49,642 bases of DNA from an uncultured Flavobacteriaceae bacterium (GTDB taxonomy: Bacteria; Bacteroidota; Bacteroidia; Flavobacteriales; Flavobacteriaceae): positions 1 through 49,642 of the forward strand of contig CALJFB010000045.1 of NCBI GenBank assembly GCA_938073895.1, written 5' to 3'. Position numbers and translations under genes: made by a program. This document shows positions 7,499-16,246 of the stretch, piece by piece; the stretch's first letter is position 1; each line of letters starts with the position of its first letter. Under the pieces are notes generated by a model, which was not told where the DNA came from, ran no database searches, and saw only the letters and a program-made list of their open reading frames with translations.

Positions 7499-8899
7499 TT
7501 ATCTAAAATAAAAACGTTCTGTTTCTCCATTTTGGTTAACAACCTCAAAACGTAGTGGTTCAGAATTGTGTTTAGCTTCTATAATGGCTTTAACATCATC
7601 TACAGACTTTATAGTTTTATCGTTTAATTTAGTTATAATTTGTCCTTCAGAAATGCCATATTTCTTTAAATTTAAAGCGTTTGTATCGTTTAGTTTGGCA
7701 ATTTTAACACCATAATTTAATTTAAACTTTTCTAAATCTTTATCTGTAGCATTATTTATTTTAGCAATACCTTGAATAATATACGAATTGTTTTTTAATA
7801 AGGTAACGGGCAAAGTTTTTACAGAGCCATTTCTAATAAACTCCACATTAACCATATCGTTTGGACGTTTTGTTGCTAAATAACCACTTAAATCGCTAAA
7901 TTTATTAATTTCGGTATAGTCTAATTTTTTAATAATATCACCAGGTTTTAAACCAGCTTGGTCTGCGCCAGAATTTTCTTCAACTTCACTTATATAAAAA
8001 CCTTGAGATTCTCCAAATTCATCAATACTATTACCTGTTAAAGCACCACCTGTAACGCCAAGAATTCCGTTTTGGACATTTCCATATTCCATAATATCTT
8101 GAACCACTTTTTTGGCAATATTACTTGGTACAGCAAACGAATAACCAATGTAAGAACCTGTTTGAGAGGAAATTGCAGTATTTATTCCAATTAAATCACC
8201 ATTAGTGTTAACTAAGGCACCACCAGAATTTCCTGGATTTACAGCAGCATCGGTTTGTATAAACGACTGACTTTTATTATCGCTTAAATCTCTAGATTTA
8301 GCACTTATTATTCCTGCAGTTACTGTAGATGTTAAGTTAAATGGATTTCCAACAGCTAAAACCCATTCGCCAATTTTAGCCTGATCGCTATCTGCAAATG
8401 TGGTATATGGCAATACATCATCTGTTTCAATTTTTAATAATGCTATATCTGTTTTTGGATCTGTTCCAATAATTTTGGCATTAAAAGTTCTGTTATCGTT
8501 TAGAGTAACCGATAAAGCTTCAGAACCATCTATAACGTGATTGTTTGTAATAATATAACCATCTGGCGAAATTATTACTCCACTTCCAGTACCTAATTGT
8601 TGACGTTTAGCCATTCTACCATAGAATAAATCTTGTAATGTTGGCGAACCATTACTTGTAGTAACATTTTTTACGTGTACAACAGTATGAATTGTTTTTT
8701 CTGCGGCCTCACTAAAATCGGTTTGTTCTAAAGCACCTAATTTTGCGTTTGTATAATTTGTATTAGAAAATATTGGGGTTGTAGTTTTGGTATTAGCTAA
8801 AGGCTTTTTTGCGCCTTTTTCCATAAAAAGTTTGTAGCTTCCAAGCGTAATTACGCCTCCTAATACCGAAACTAAAAACAGTGTCATTAATTTTTTCAT
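7499..8899 (-). CDS. degP: HtrA/Deg family serine protease
   Basis: A 466-residue trypsin-like periplasmic protease/chaperone. A hydrophobic N-terminus (residues 4-25) is a signal peptide or anchor. The catalytic triad is intact: His121 ('IITNNHVIDG'), Asp151 ('TDPKTDIALLKI') and Ser225 ('NPGNSGGAL'). Two PDZ domains follow (about 275-365, with 'GLKPGDIIKKL', and about 385-466, ending '...RFYFR'). Length and domain order match the DegP/DegQ family, which removes or refolds damaged envelope proteins. It is monocistronic and divergent from dapF. The symbol is a family-level assignment; DegP and DegQ cannot be separated here. Confidence 0.93.
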   Translation of the reverse strand: MKKLMTLFLVSVLGGVITLGSYKLFMEKGAKKPLANTKTTTPIFSNTNYTNAKLGALEQTDFSEAAEKTIHTVVHVKNVTTSNGSPTLQDLFYGRMAKRQQLGTGSGVIISPDGYIITNNHVIDGSEALSVTLNDNRTFNAKIIGTDPKTDIALLKIETDDVLPYTTFADSDQAKIGEWVLAVGNPFNLTSTVTAGIISAKSRDLSDNKSQSFIQTDAAVNPGNSGGALVNTNGDLIGINTAISSQTGSYIGYSFAVPSNIAKKVVQDIMEYGNVQNGILGVTGGALTGNSIDEFGESQGFYISEVEENSGADQAGLKPGDIIKKLDYTEINKFSDLSGYLATKRPNDMVNVEFIRNGSVKTLPVTLLKNNSYIIQGIAKINNATDKDLEKFKLNYGVKIAKLNDTNALNLKKYGISEGQIITKLNDKTIKSVDDVKAIIEAKHNSEPLRFEVVNQNGETERFYFR

Positions 8900-9001
8900 A
8901 AGTAAAAATAGTTTTGAGTTATTAGATTTAACGTTTAAAATTAATTATTTATTGGATGACTTTATCAACTTTAACGTGGCTTTAACATCATAAAATAGTC
9001 T

Positions 9002-9009
9002 TATATTTG
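9002..9009 (+). promoter_or_regulatory. -7 element of the dapF operon promoter
   Basis: TATATTTG is an exact match to the Bacteroidota -7 consensus TAnnTTTG. It lies 28 bp before the TTG start of dapF. The -33 element is not distinct. Confidence 0.6.
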
Positions 9010-9037
9010 TTGCTGTAATTTTATTAATTTTTTACAG

Positions 9038-9820
9038 TTGAAATTCACATTTTATAAATACCAAGGAACAGGAAACGATTTTATATTAATAGATAATCGT
9101 TTAAAAAGTTTTAATAAAACCGATACTAAATTGGTAGCTAAATTTTGTGACCGCAGATTTGGAGTAGGAGCAGATGGCCTTATTTTATTGGAAGATTCGG
9201 AGATATCGGATTTTAAAATGATTTATTTTAATGCAGACGGAAATCAAAGTACAATGTGCGGAAATGGCGGAAGATGTATTGTAGACTTTGCGCAATACTT
9301 AAATGTTATTGAAACGAATACCACTTTTGAAGCAATTGATGGTATACATCACGCAACTGTAAAAAAAGATACTATTGCATTACAAATGATAGATGTTTTA
9401 AAGGTTGAAGAGAATACTAATTATTCGTTTTTAGATACTGGATCACCACATCATGTGCAATTAGTATCTAATTTAAATAATTTTAATGTGAAAGCTGAAG
9501 GTTCTAAAATTAGATATTCTAACCTATACAACAGTAAAGGCGGAAGTAATATTAATTTTGTTGAGCAAGAAACAGCATCAATATTTAAAATTAGAACATA
9601 CGAACGTGGCGTAGAAGATGAAACTTTATCTTGTGGAACTGGCGCAACAGCTACAGCAATAGCAATGCATAAAAGCGGATTAACTAAAGATTTAATAAAT
9701 ACTATTAAAGTTAAAGGTGGAACGCTAGTAATTCAATTTAAAACGCATAATGGAAATTATACAGATGTGTTCTTGGAAGGTCCAACGCAGCAAGTATTTA
9801 AAGGCGAAATAGAATGGTAA
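9038..9820 (+). CDS. dapF: Diaminopimelate epimerase
   Basis: Interconverts LL- and meso-diaminopimelate, giving the precursor for lysine and for peptidoglycan cross-links. The 260-residue protein has the two catalytic cysteines, Cys74 in 'MCGNGGRC' and Cys199 in 'LSCGTGATA', and the conserved N-terminus 'YKYQGTGNDFILIDN'. The start is TTG at 9038: no ATG lies between the promoter and the conserved N-terminal strand, and the family starts about eight residues before GTGNDF. The downstream GNAT gene overlaps its stop by 7 bp and mltG follows with another overlap, so the three form one operon joining peptidoglycan precursor supply to glycan-strand processing. Confidence 0.96.
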   Translation: MKFTFYKYQGTGNDFILIDNRLKSFNKTDTKLVAKFCDRRFGVGADGLILLEDSEISDFKMIYFNADGNQSTMCGNGGRCIVDFAQYLNVIETNTTFEAIDGIHHATVKKDTIALQMIDVLKVEENTNYSFLDTGSPHHVQLVSNLNNFNVKAEGSKIRYSNLYNSKGGSNINFVEQETASIFKIRTYERGVEDETLSCGTGATATAIAMHKSGLTKDLINTIKVKGGTLVIQFKTHNGNYTDVFLEGPTQQVFKGEIEW

Positions 9821-10344
9821 CATTAAAAGCAGAAAATTGTTATTTACGTGCTTTAGAGCCCGAAGATTTAGATTTTATTTATCTTATAGAAAATGACGAA
9901 ACTGTTTGGGAAGTTAGTCAAACTATTACACCATATTCGCGATTTTTAATTAAAGAATACCTAGAAAATGCTCATAAAGATATTTTTGAAGTAAAACAGC
10001 AACGTTTTGTAATTTGCAAGTCAAATAATGAAGCTGTTGGATTAATAGATGTGTTTGATTTTGATATTAAAAACAAACGTGCTGGTGTTGGAATTTTAAT
10101 TTATGGTAACGAGAATAAAGCCAAAGGTTATGGAACAAGTGCCTTAAAAATGGTTGTAGAGTATTGTTTTAAACATTTAGATTTACACCAATTACATTGT
10201 AATATTACAGCAGATAATTTAGCAAGTAAAAAGCTATTTGAATCTCAGAAATTTGAACAAATAGGATTAAAAAAAGATTGGGTTTACTCTTGTGGAACCT
10301 ATAAAGACGAATATATATACCAATTAATAAATTATGTACATTAA
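9814..10344 (+). CDS. GNAT family N-acetyltransferase (RimJ/RimL-like)
   Basis: A 176-residue acetyltransferase. The N-terminus 'LRALEPEDLDFIYLIENDE' and the pattern 'GVGILIYGNENKAKGYGTSALKMVVEYCF' (acetyl-CoA pyrophosphate loop, here AKGYGT) followed by 'LHQLHCNITADNLASKKLFE' place it in the RimJ/RimL-like GNAT group that modifies protein N-termini, small amines or antibiotics. The substrate cannot be told. It starts inside the last codons of dapF (ATGG overlapping TGG-TAA) and its own end overlaps mltG by 11 bp, so it is translationally coupled within the operon. Confidence 0.88.
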   Translation: MVTLKAENCYLRALEPEDLDFIYLIENDETVWEVSQTITPYSRFLIKEYLENAHKDIFEVKQQRFVICKSNNEAVGLIDVFDFDIKNKRAGVGILIYGNENKAKGYGTSALKMVVEYCFKHLDLHQLHCNITADNLASKKLFESQKFEQIGLKKDWVYSCGTYKDEYIYQLINYVH

Positions 10345-11377
10345 AAAAATACTATTAGCCATTGTAATTGTAGGATTAGTTATTTCAGCTTATTTTGCAA
10401 ATTTTGTTTACAAAGCAATGCTTAAACCCAATACTGCTTTTAATGGCGAAACGGCTTATATATTTGTCTCTAAAAAAGATACATATAAAGACGTAAAAGC
10501 GCAATTAGAACCTTTATTAAAAGATTTAGAAAGCTTTAACGATTTAGCAGAACAGAAAAAATATACAACTCATATTAGATCGGGACGTTTTGCTATTACT
10601 AAAGGAATGAATAATAATGCCATTATTAATTCTATTAGAAGTAAGAATTTACCGGTTAAAATATCGTTTAATAATCAAGAACGTTTAGAAAATTTAGCAG
10701 GACGCATTTCTGAACAATTGGATTTAGATAGTTTAGATATTTTAAATGCCATTTCTGACACTAAATTTTTGAATAAAAATAATTTCACTAAAGAAACTGC
10801 TTTAGGAATGTATGTGCCAGATAGCTACGAGTTTTTCTGGAATAGTTCTGCCGAGACTTTTAGAAATAAGATGTTAAAGTCTTATAATAACTTTTGGAAT
10901 GCCTCAAGAACTGCAAAAGCTAAAGCCTTAAACTTAACTAAAAATGATGTAATTACAATTGCATCTATTGTCCATAAGGAAACCGCTAAAGTAGACGAAA
11001 GACCTACAGTTGCTGGAGTTTATTTAAACAGAATTAGACTTGGAATGCCTTTACAAGCAGATCCAACGGTTATTTATGCTAAGAAATTAACGTCTAATAA
11101 TTTTAATCAGGTTATAAAACGAGTGCTTTATAAAGATTTAGAAATCGATTCTAAATACAATACTTACAAATACCGAAGTATTCCTCCAGGACCAATTACA
11201 ATGCCAGATATTTCTGCAATTGATGCTGTTTTAAATGCCGAAAAACACCAGTACCTTTACTTTGTTGCTAATGTTAAGAATTTTGGTTATCACAAATTTG
11301 CTAAAACATTAAGACAACATAACAATAACAAAAACGAATATGTACGTTGGATTAATAGTGTTGGAATAAATCGCTAA
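10334..11377 (+). CDS. mltG: Endolytic peptidoglycan transglycosylase MltG
   Basis: Cleaves nascent glycan strands and so sets their length; an inner-membrane protein facing the periplasm. The 347-residue sequence has one N-terminal membrane helix (about residues 6-26), a LysM-like region, and the YceG domain with 'GMYVPDSYEF', the catalytic Glu216 in 'IASIVHKETAKV' (matching the Glu of 'EKET' in the E. coli enzyme), and 'ERPTVAGVYLNRIRLGMPLQADPTVIYA'. The C-terminal 'YNTYKYRSIPPGPITMPD' is also a family hallmark. Last gene of the dapF operon, overlapping the GNAT gene by 11 bp. Confidence 0.95.
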   Translation: MYIKKILLAIVIVGLVISAYFANFVYKAMLKPNTAFNGETAYIFVSKKDTYKDVKAQLEPLLKDLESFNDLAEQKKYTTHIRSGRFAITKGMNNNAIINSIRSKNLPVKISFNNQERLENLAGRISEQLDLDSLDILNAISDTKFLNKNNFTKETALGMYVPDSYEFFWNSSAETFRNKMLKSYNNFWNASRTAKAKALNLTKNDVITIASIVHKETAKVDERPTVAGVYLNRIRLGMPLQADPTVIYAKKLTSNNFNQVIKRVLYKDLEIDSKYNTYKYRSIPPGPITMPDISAIDAVLNAEKHQYLYFVANVKNFGYHKFAKTLRQHNNNKNEYVRWINSVGINR

Positions 11378-11934
11378 ATTTCTTAATCGTAATTAGAATA
11401 GACTCTTTTTTTTAATTAGAAAATTCAACTATGCAATAGTATTAAGAGGTAAAGTTTTTGTTATAAATTAAGCTTCAATTAGTGTATTAAATTTAATGAT
11501 TTCAAATTAATTACGGCACAATAAATTATAATTAAAAACTTTAAGTAAAAGTTTTTATATGTTTTAAAATCAGTTAATTAATAATTATATATACACTTTT
11601 TTTTGTTTTAATAATTACAACAGATTTTAATAATTAGTCTTTTTAAAAATCATGTTAATAGAGTAAGTTATAACTTGCCTTAATATTTATTAATAGTTTA
11701 ATTTAAAAGTAGCAACTTAATACTTTTTAGAATTTTTACGCTAGAACTGGTTTAGTAATTATCCTACATTAGAGATAGAAATAAAAATAGATTAAGAAAT
11801 AGAAAAGCAAAAGTCTTGCAACGTATGCAATATCTACTTTAACACGAGTTTAACTTGTTAGCTTTCTATATTTAGTAAAATGTTATATATTTGCACTTCG
11901 AAAATAGTGATATGTAGTTTGTAACTAGGAGTTT
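11378..11934. other. Long AT-rich intergenic region
   Basis: 557 bp without a gene. Near its left part is an AT-rich hairpin (11534-11542 with 11548-11556, arms AAAAACTTT/AAAGTTTTT followed by TATAT), a weak candidate terminator for the dapF operon. At its right end TATATTTG (11886-11893) is an exact -7 promoter element for the next gene, and AGGAG (11927-11931) stands four bases before its ATG, a Shine-Dalgarno-like sequence that is unusual in this phylum. The remaining ~300 bp shows no frame, RNA or repeat that I can support. Confidence 0.55.
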
Positions 11935-12606
11935 ATGATAAAAAACAAAATTCGATTTTCATTCTTATCTTTAAGTATAGTAGCCTTTTTTATTGTGTCT
12001 ACTCAAGAAGAAACTCAGTATAACACTGATTTGTCTTCATTTTCAACAAACGATATGCAATTAGATTACAACTTTTGTAGAGATTCTAATGTACCAACCA
12101 CAAGAAAAGAGAAAACATTTACCCCATATTTAGGACAATCTTTAAATGCATTTAAAGAAGTCTTAGGTTTTAAAGAATCTCAAAACGACTATTCTAGAGT
12201 TAACACATTGGGTTATTTAGGAAAATACCAATTTGGACGTTCTACTTTAGAGATGATAGGTATTTACGATACTAATTTGTTTTTAAACACACCAGAATTA
12301 CAAGAAAAAGCCTTTTTTGCAAATACAGAACGTAATAAATGGATTTTACGTAGAGATATTAAGCGTTTTGTAGGGAAACGTATTAATGGTACTATAGTTA
12401 CAGAATCTGGTATTCTGGCTGCAGCACATTTGGCTGGTCCAGGAAATGTAAAAAAATATTTAAGAAGCTACGGAAAAGCTGCTTTTAGCGATGCTTTTGG
12501 GACAAGCTTAAAATATTATATAAAACGTTTTAATGGTTTTGACACATCTTCTATAGTGCCTAACCAAAGAGCTAAAGTAAGTTTAGATTCTAATTTAGTT
12601 TCTTAA
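11935..12606 (+). CDS. Exported lysozyme-like protein
   Basis: A 223-residue protein with an N-terminal hydrophobic segment (about 8-24: 'FSFLSLSIVAFFIVSTQ'), so exported or anchored. After a polar linker comes a compact domain starting at about residue 65: 'FKEVLGFKESQNDYSRVNTLGYLGKYQFG' followed by 'ESGILAAAHLAGPGNVKKYL'. The Glu in 'FKESQNDY' and the 'GYLGKYQFG' and 'AAHLxGxGxVKKYL' patterns resemble lysozyme-like/transglycosylase-fold proteins ('ESGGNY...GKYQFG'), where that Glu is the catalytic acid. Peptidoglycan cleavage is therefore plausible but inferred. It is a single gene with its own -7 box and an AGGAG ribosome site. No LysM or lipobox is seen. Confidence 0.65.
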   Translation: MIKNKIRFSFLSLSIVAFFIVSTQEETQYNTDLSSFSTNDMQLDYNFCRDSNVPTTRKEKTFTPYLGQSLNAFKEVLGFKESQNDYSRVNTLGYLGKYQFGRSTLEMIGIYDTNLFLNTPELQEKAFFANTERNKWILRRDIKRFVGKRINGTIVTESGILAAAHLAGPGNVKKYLRSYGKAAFSDAFGTSLKYYIKRFNGFDTSSIVPNQRAKVSLDSNLVS

Positions 12607-12766
12607 AACAGATTCAGATTTTATTTCAATAATTATGCTAAAAGTGTTATTAGTATAAATTCTTTTAATGTTGAAGTATTTTTAATGGACTTTCTTTGTT
12701 ACAAGTTAATATAAGTCAGCCTAGAAAAAACATCAATTAGGTTTAATAATATTAGGTGCAATTAAA

Positions 12767-12809
12767 AAAAGCTTGTAAAAACTAATTTAATTAGTCTTTA
12801 CAAGCTTTT
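12767..12809. terminator. Bidirectional hairpin terminator
   Basis: Long stem 12767-12785 with 12791-12809 (AAAAGCTTGTAAA... and complement, one A/C mismatch), loop TTTAA. It lies between the convergent lysozyme-like gene (+) and the M28 peptidase gene (-) and has A and T runs on both sides. Confidence 0.85.
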
Positions 12810-12829
12810 AAAGCTATTAAGAAATAGTT

Positions 12830-14389
12830 TTATTTAGCTGTTTTATCTACAACTAATCTATCTTTTCTATTAGCAACTTCCCAAGCAGTATAAAAAATTA
12901 AGCGTGTTCTGTTTTCTAATAAATCGTATTGGATTTTGTCAGGCGTATCGCTAGGTTGGTGATAATCGTCGTGTGTTCCGTTAAAATAGAATATTACAGG
13001 AATATTGTTTTTTGCAAAGTTGTAATGGTCACTTCTGTAGTAAAAACGATTTGGGTCGTTATCATCATTAAAAGTGTAATCTAAATCTATGTTCATATAT
13101 TTAGAGTTAGCTTCTTCAGAAATGTTATGTAAATCTGTACTTAATTTATCGCTTCCAATAAGATATAAATAATCTCTGTTACGTTTTTCACGTTTTGGAT
13201 CTGTACGTCCAATCATATCTATATTTAGGTTAGCTACTGTATTAGCTAAAGGAAAAATTGGATCAATATCTGTATAAAATGCAGAACCTAACAATCCTTT
13301 TTCTTCGGCTGTAACATTTAAAAATACTACAGAACGTTTTGGGCCATTTCCGTCTTTTCTTGCTTGTGCAAAAGCTTCGGCAATTTCTAAAACAGCAACA
13401 GTTCCAGAGCCATCATCGTCTGCGCCATTATAAATTTCTCCTTCTTTTACACCTTCATGATCTAAATGTGCAGAAATTATAACGTATTCGTCTGGTTTTT
13501 CAGAACCTTTAATAAATGCTGCAACATTTTCTGAAGCTACAGGTTTTGCATTGTTTTTATAATCTACATTTAAAGACGTTTCAACTGTTTTGGTTGTATG
13601 ATTTGTTTCGATATCCTTAACCAAACTTTTAGCAAATGCAGTATTTATTAAAAAATAGTACATGCTGTCAGTTTTTCCTGCTAAGCTCATTCTTCCACTA
13701 GATTTTCCAAAACGATTTGAAGCCATAGCATAAACTTCTGGATAGTAAAATAATACTGCTTTAGCACCTTTAGCTTCTGCAATATCTTTTTTAGAGGCAA
13801 ATTGCTGTCTATAATTAGACCATTTAGAAGCTTCTTCAGTTCCTGATATTAGATAAGTTCCGTCTTCGTTTTTAGGTTCTCCAGATTTTATTAAAACTAC
13901 TTTTCCGTTTAGGTCAAGGTTTTTATAATCGTTATAAGCATTGTCTTCTATTCCAAAACCGGCATAAATTATCTCGTTAGCTTTAATTACACCTGTTTTA
14001 GAAGCGGTAACCGATACAAAATCTTCTATATTTTTAAATGTTTCGCCGTTATTTGTTATACTTACCGTAGGTACATCGTTAATTTCTAGGGCAACATCTT
14101 GAAAGTAGTTACCATTAGATTGTGCAGCAGCAATTCCAAGGTTTTTATAGGTGTCTCTAATGTAGTTAACTGCCATTTTTTGGCCAGGTTTACCTGTTTC
14201 ACGACCTAAAAATTCATCAGATGCATAAGTATATAAAGCTGTTTTTAATTCTGCTTCTGTAATTGTGTTTGCATAAGTTGTAACATCTTCAGTTTCTTTT
14301 GTAACTGTTTTAGTTTCGCTTTTGTTTTGAGAACTGCCACAAGCATAAAGCATTGCCGATGCAGCTACAATAGTAATTAGGTGTTTCAT
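12830..14389 (-). CDS. M28 family metallopeptidase, lipoprotein
   Basis: A 519-residue lipoprotein (lipobox Leu-Tyr-Ala-Cys17) with a PA-type insert (about 120-230) and a C-terminal M28 zinc aminopeptidase domain. The co-catalytic two-zinc site is complete: His308/Asp310 ('SAHLDHEG'), Asp325 ('NGADDDGSG'), Glu362-Glu363 ('VTAEEKGLLGS'), Asp391 ('NIDMIGR') and His455 ('YRSDHYNF'). Such proteins release N-terminal residues from peptides (aminopeptidase S/Y or glutamate carboxypeptidase type). Lipid anchoring suggests peptide trimming at the cell surface or in the periplasm. It is separated from the downstream lysozyme-like gene by a terminator. The exact substrate is unknown. Confidence 0.92.
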   Translation of the reverse strand: MKHLITIVAASAMLYACGSSQNKSETKTVTKETEDVTTYANTITEAELKTALYTYASDEFLGRETGKPGQKMAVNYIRDTYKNLGIAAAQSNGNYFQDVALEINDVPTVSITNNGETFKNIEDFVSVTASKTGVIKANEIIYAGFGIEDNAYNDYKNLDLNGKVVLIKSGEPKNEDGTYLISGTEEASKWSNYRQQFASKKDIAEAKGAKAVLFYYPEVYAMASNRFGKSSGRMSLAGKTDSMYYFLINTAFAKSLVKDIETNHTTKTVETSLNVDYKNNAKPVASENVAAFIKGSEKPDEYVIISAHLDHEGVKEGEIYNGADDDGSGTVAVLEIAEAFAQARKDGNGPKRSVVFLNVTAEEKGLLGSAFYTDIDPIFPLANTVANLNIDMIGRTDPKREKRNRDYLYLIGSDKLSTDLHNISEEANSKYMNIDLDYTFNDDNDPNRFYYRSDHYNFAKNNIPVIFYFNGTHDDYHQPSDTPDKIQYDLLENRTRLIFYTAWEVANRKDRLVVDKTAK

Positions 14390-14479
14390 ATAATTTGTTA
14401 GTTTGATTTTACAGGTTAAATTTAGTGTAAATCTTTGAGTAGCTTTAATTATAATAAGATTTTAACATTCTAAATGTTA

Positions 14480-14818
14480 CTAAAAGTCTAAATCGTCTAT
14501 GTTTAAATCGTTTAATTCTTCTTTAGCGTCTTCTTTAATTTGTTCTTCTCTTTTTTCTAGTTTTACAGTATCGCCAACTTCATTTTTAATAAATACAGTT
14601 TTGTATGTACACATAACTAATGAAATTATAGTTAGTAACAAACTAAGCTGAATAAATTGTGTAGAATTGTTTTTTTTCCTTGCTTTTAAAAAAGCTATAA
14701 CACTAAAAATAAGGGCTAAAATGGCAGGGATAAAGGCAAATTTGTATAGAGGTAATACTGCTAAAAGTGTTGCTATTACAGCAAATACGAATCCTAAAAT
14801 GGTAAATGTTTTTTTCAT
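14480..14818 (-). CDS. Small integral membrane protein of unknown function
   Basis: 112 residues with three hydrophobic segments (about 6-24, 26-44 and 57-75) linked by a basic loop 'KARKKNN', and a highly acidic C-terminal tail ('EEQIKEDAKEELNDLNIDDLDF'). I do not recognise a family. It begins 9 bp after the stop of the DUF3108 gene on the same strand, so the two are co-transcribed. The charged tail probably faces the cytoplasm or periplasm depending on topology, which cannot be fixed by eye. Likely real because of the membrane pattern and tight spacing. Confidence 0.7.
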   Translation of the reverse strand: MKKTFTILGFVFAVIATLLAVLPLYKFAFIPAILALIFSVIAFLKARKKNNSTQFIQLSLLLTIISLVMCTYKTVFIKNEVGDTVKLEKREEQIKEDAKEELNDLNIDDLDF

Positions 14819-14827
14819 AATAACTAA

Positions 14828-15619
14828 TTAATTTTTTAAACCTGTAGCCGATTTTATTTTAAGTTCTCCACTACCAACTGCTATTTTAAATTTGGCATAA
14901 ACAGGAATTTTGTTCTCGTCTGCAGTTAACCAAATTAGGTTTGCATTAGAGCCTTTTAGCACGTTAGATCCAGAGACATTAATGGCTAATTTATAACATT
15001 CTTTTTTTCCAATTGCCGTATTGATTGTTTCTTTAGCTAGGAGTTTAAAAGAACATTGAGTTTCTTTATTGTCAAAGAAAATTTTAAAAGTGTCGCTTGC
15101 TCCAATTGGTGCTTTTTTTATATCTAATGTTCTTAAATAGTATATTGTAGATACTAGGTCTTTAGTATTATATGAAAATCTAACACTTGTTTTTCTATCC
15201 CAAAATCCGCTAGGGAAATTCTCTGATTTTTGTCTTAATAAGCCTTCTACTTTTCTTGTTTTATGGTTAAATTTATATTTTGTGTATTTGTAATGTCCGC
15301 CTTCGTCTATTTCTCTGTGATATAGGTAAGGTTTTATGTTTTTTGGGTTAACATAACTTTCATATAAATCTCTAATCTTAAAGTAGCTGTCAAAACTTTT
15401 GTAAGTTGCTGCTGTAGTTTTTAGATGCATTAATGTTCCCGATTTGGTATTCATTTTTGCAGTTTGCATTTTAACTTCGGCTATATCTGTTAAAATTCCA
15501 GACATTTTATACGATGCTGAAAAGGTGAGGTTTTCGCCAAATGTAAATGCTTTATTAGTTTGAGAAAAACCAAAACTAAGGCTTAAAAATAAGATTAGAT
15601 TAAATAGTAAGTTTTTCAT
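14828..15619 (-). CDS. DUF3108 domain-containing exported protein
   Basis: A 263-residue secreted protein with a signal peptide (1-19, ending Gly-Phe-Ser-Gln). The body fits DUF3108: 'GENLTFSASYKMSGILTDIAEVKM', 'ATYKSFDSYFKIRDLYESYVNP', 'RKTSVRFSYNTKDLVSTIYYLR' and 'KECYKLAINVSG' through to 'LIWLTADENKIPVYAKFKI'. The pattern is a beta-rich sandwich proposed to be related to LolA/LolB or outer-membrane assembly-like folds, but the function is unknown. It is predicted to act in the periplasm. First gene of a two-gene unit with the small membrane protein downstream. Confidence 0.85.
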   Translation of the reverse strand: MKNLLFNLILFLSLSFGFSQTNKAFTFGENLTFSASYKMSGILTDIAEVKMQTAKMNTKSGTLMHLKTTAATYKSFDSYFKIRDLYESYVNPKNIKPYLYHREIDEGGHYKYTKYKFNHKTRKVEGLLRQKSENFPSGFWDRKTSVRFSYNTKDLVSTIYYLRTLDIKKAPIGASDTFKIFFDNKETQCSFKLLAKETINTAIGKKECYKLAINVSGSNVLKGSNANLIWLTADENKIPVYAKFKIAVGSGELKIKSATGLKN

Positions 15620-15697
15620 GTGATATTGGTTTTAAATCAATTAAGTAGGTACTTATTAAACATATATTATGCCACGTTATTGTTTAGCTAATCTTAA

Positions 15698-16246
15698 TTA
15701 ATTTATCTCTGGCATTTCAAAAAAGCTAAACGAGTTTCCTCCATAGCTTTTACCATAACTGTAGTTTGGCAAATCTGCTAGTTTGGTATGTTTAGAATGT
15801 TCTATTACTAAAACACCATTAGGTTCTAATAATTGATATTTAAAAACAAATTCTGCTATTTTACTAAATGCTAGATCTTCAAATTCGTATGGAGGATCAG
15901 CAAATATTATAGTCGATTTTTTTTCAAATTTTTGTAAAAACTTAAAAACATCTGCTTTTATGGTCTCAATTTCCATTTCAAAACCTGCTGCTGTTTTTTT
16001 TATAAATTCTATACATCCAAAGTCTTGATCTACTGCTGTAATTTCTGTTGTTCCTCTAGAAGCAAATTCGTAGCTAATATTTCCTGATCCAGAGAATAAG
16101 TCTAGAAACCTAATATCATCAAAATAATAGTGATTGTTAATTATATTAAATAAGGCTTCTTTAGCCATATCTGTTGTTGGTCTAACAGGTAATGAGTTTG
16201 GTGCAGTAATTTTTCGACCTTTAAATTCGCCAGATATAATTCGCAT
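15698..16246 (-). CDS. rsmD: 16S rRNA (guanine(966)-N(2))-methyltransferase
   Basis: Methylates G966 of 16S rRNA on the 30S subunit using S-adenosylmethionine. The 182-residue protein has the family N-terminus 'MRIISGEFKGRKI', 'VRPTTDMAKEALFNII', motif I 'FLDLFSGSGN' (47-56) and the N6/N2-methyltransferase catalytic motif DPPY (117-120). Length is normal. Its ATG overlaps the TAA of the upstream DUF3822 gene by one base (TAATG on the minus strand), so translation is coupled. The rsmD-DUF3822 pairing is, to my knowledge, common in this phylum. Confidence 0.95.
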   Translation of the reverse strand: MRIISGEFKGRKITAPNSLPVRPTTDMAKEALFNIINNHYYFDDIRFLDLFSGSGNISYEFASRGTTEITAVDQDFGCIEFIKKTAAGFEMEIETIKADVFKFLQKFEKKSTIIFADPPYEFEDLAFSKIAEFVFKYQLLEPNGVLVIEHSKHTKLADLPNYSYGKSYGGNSFSFFEMPEIN

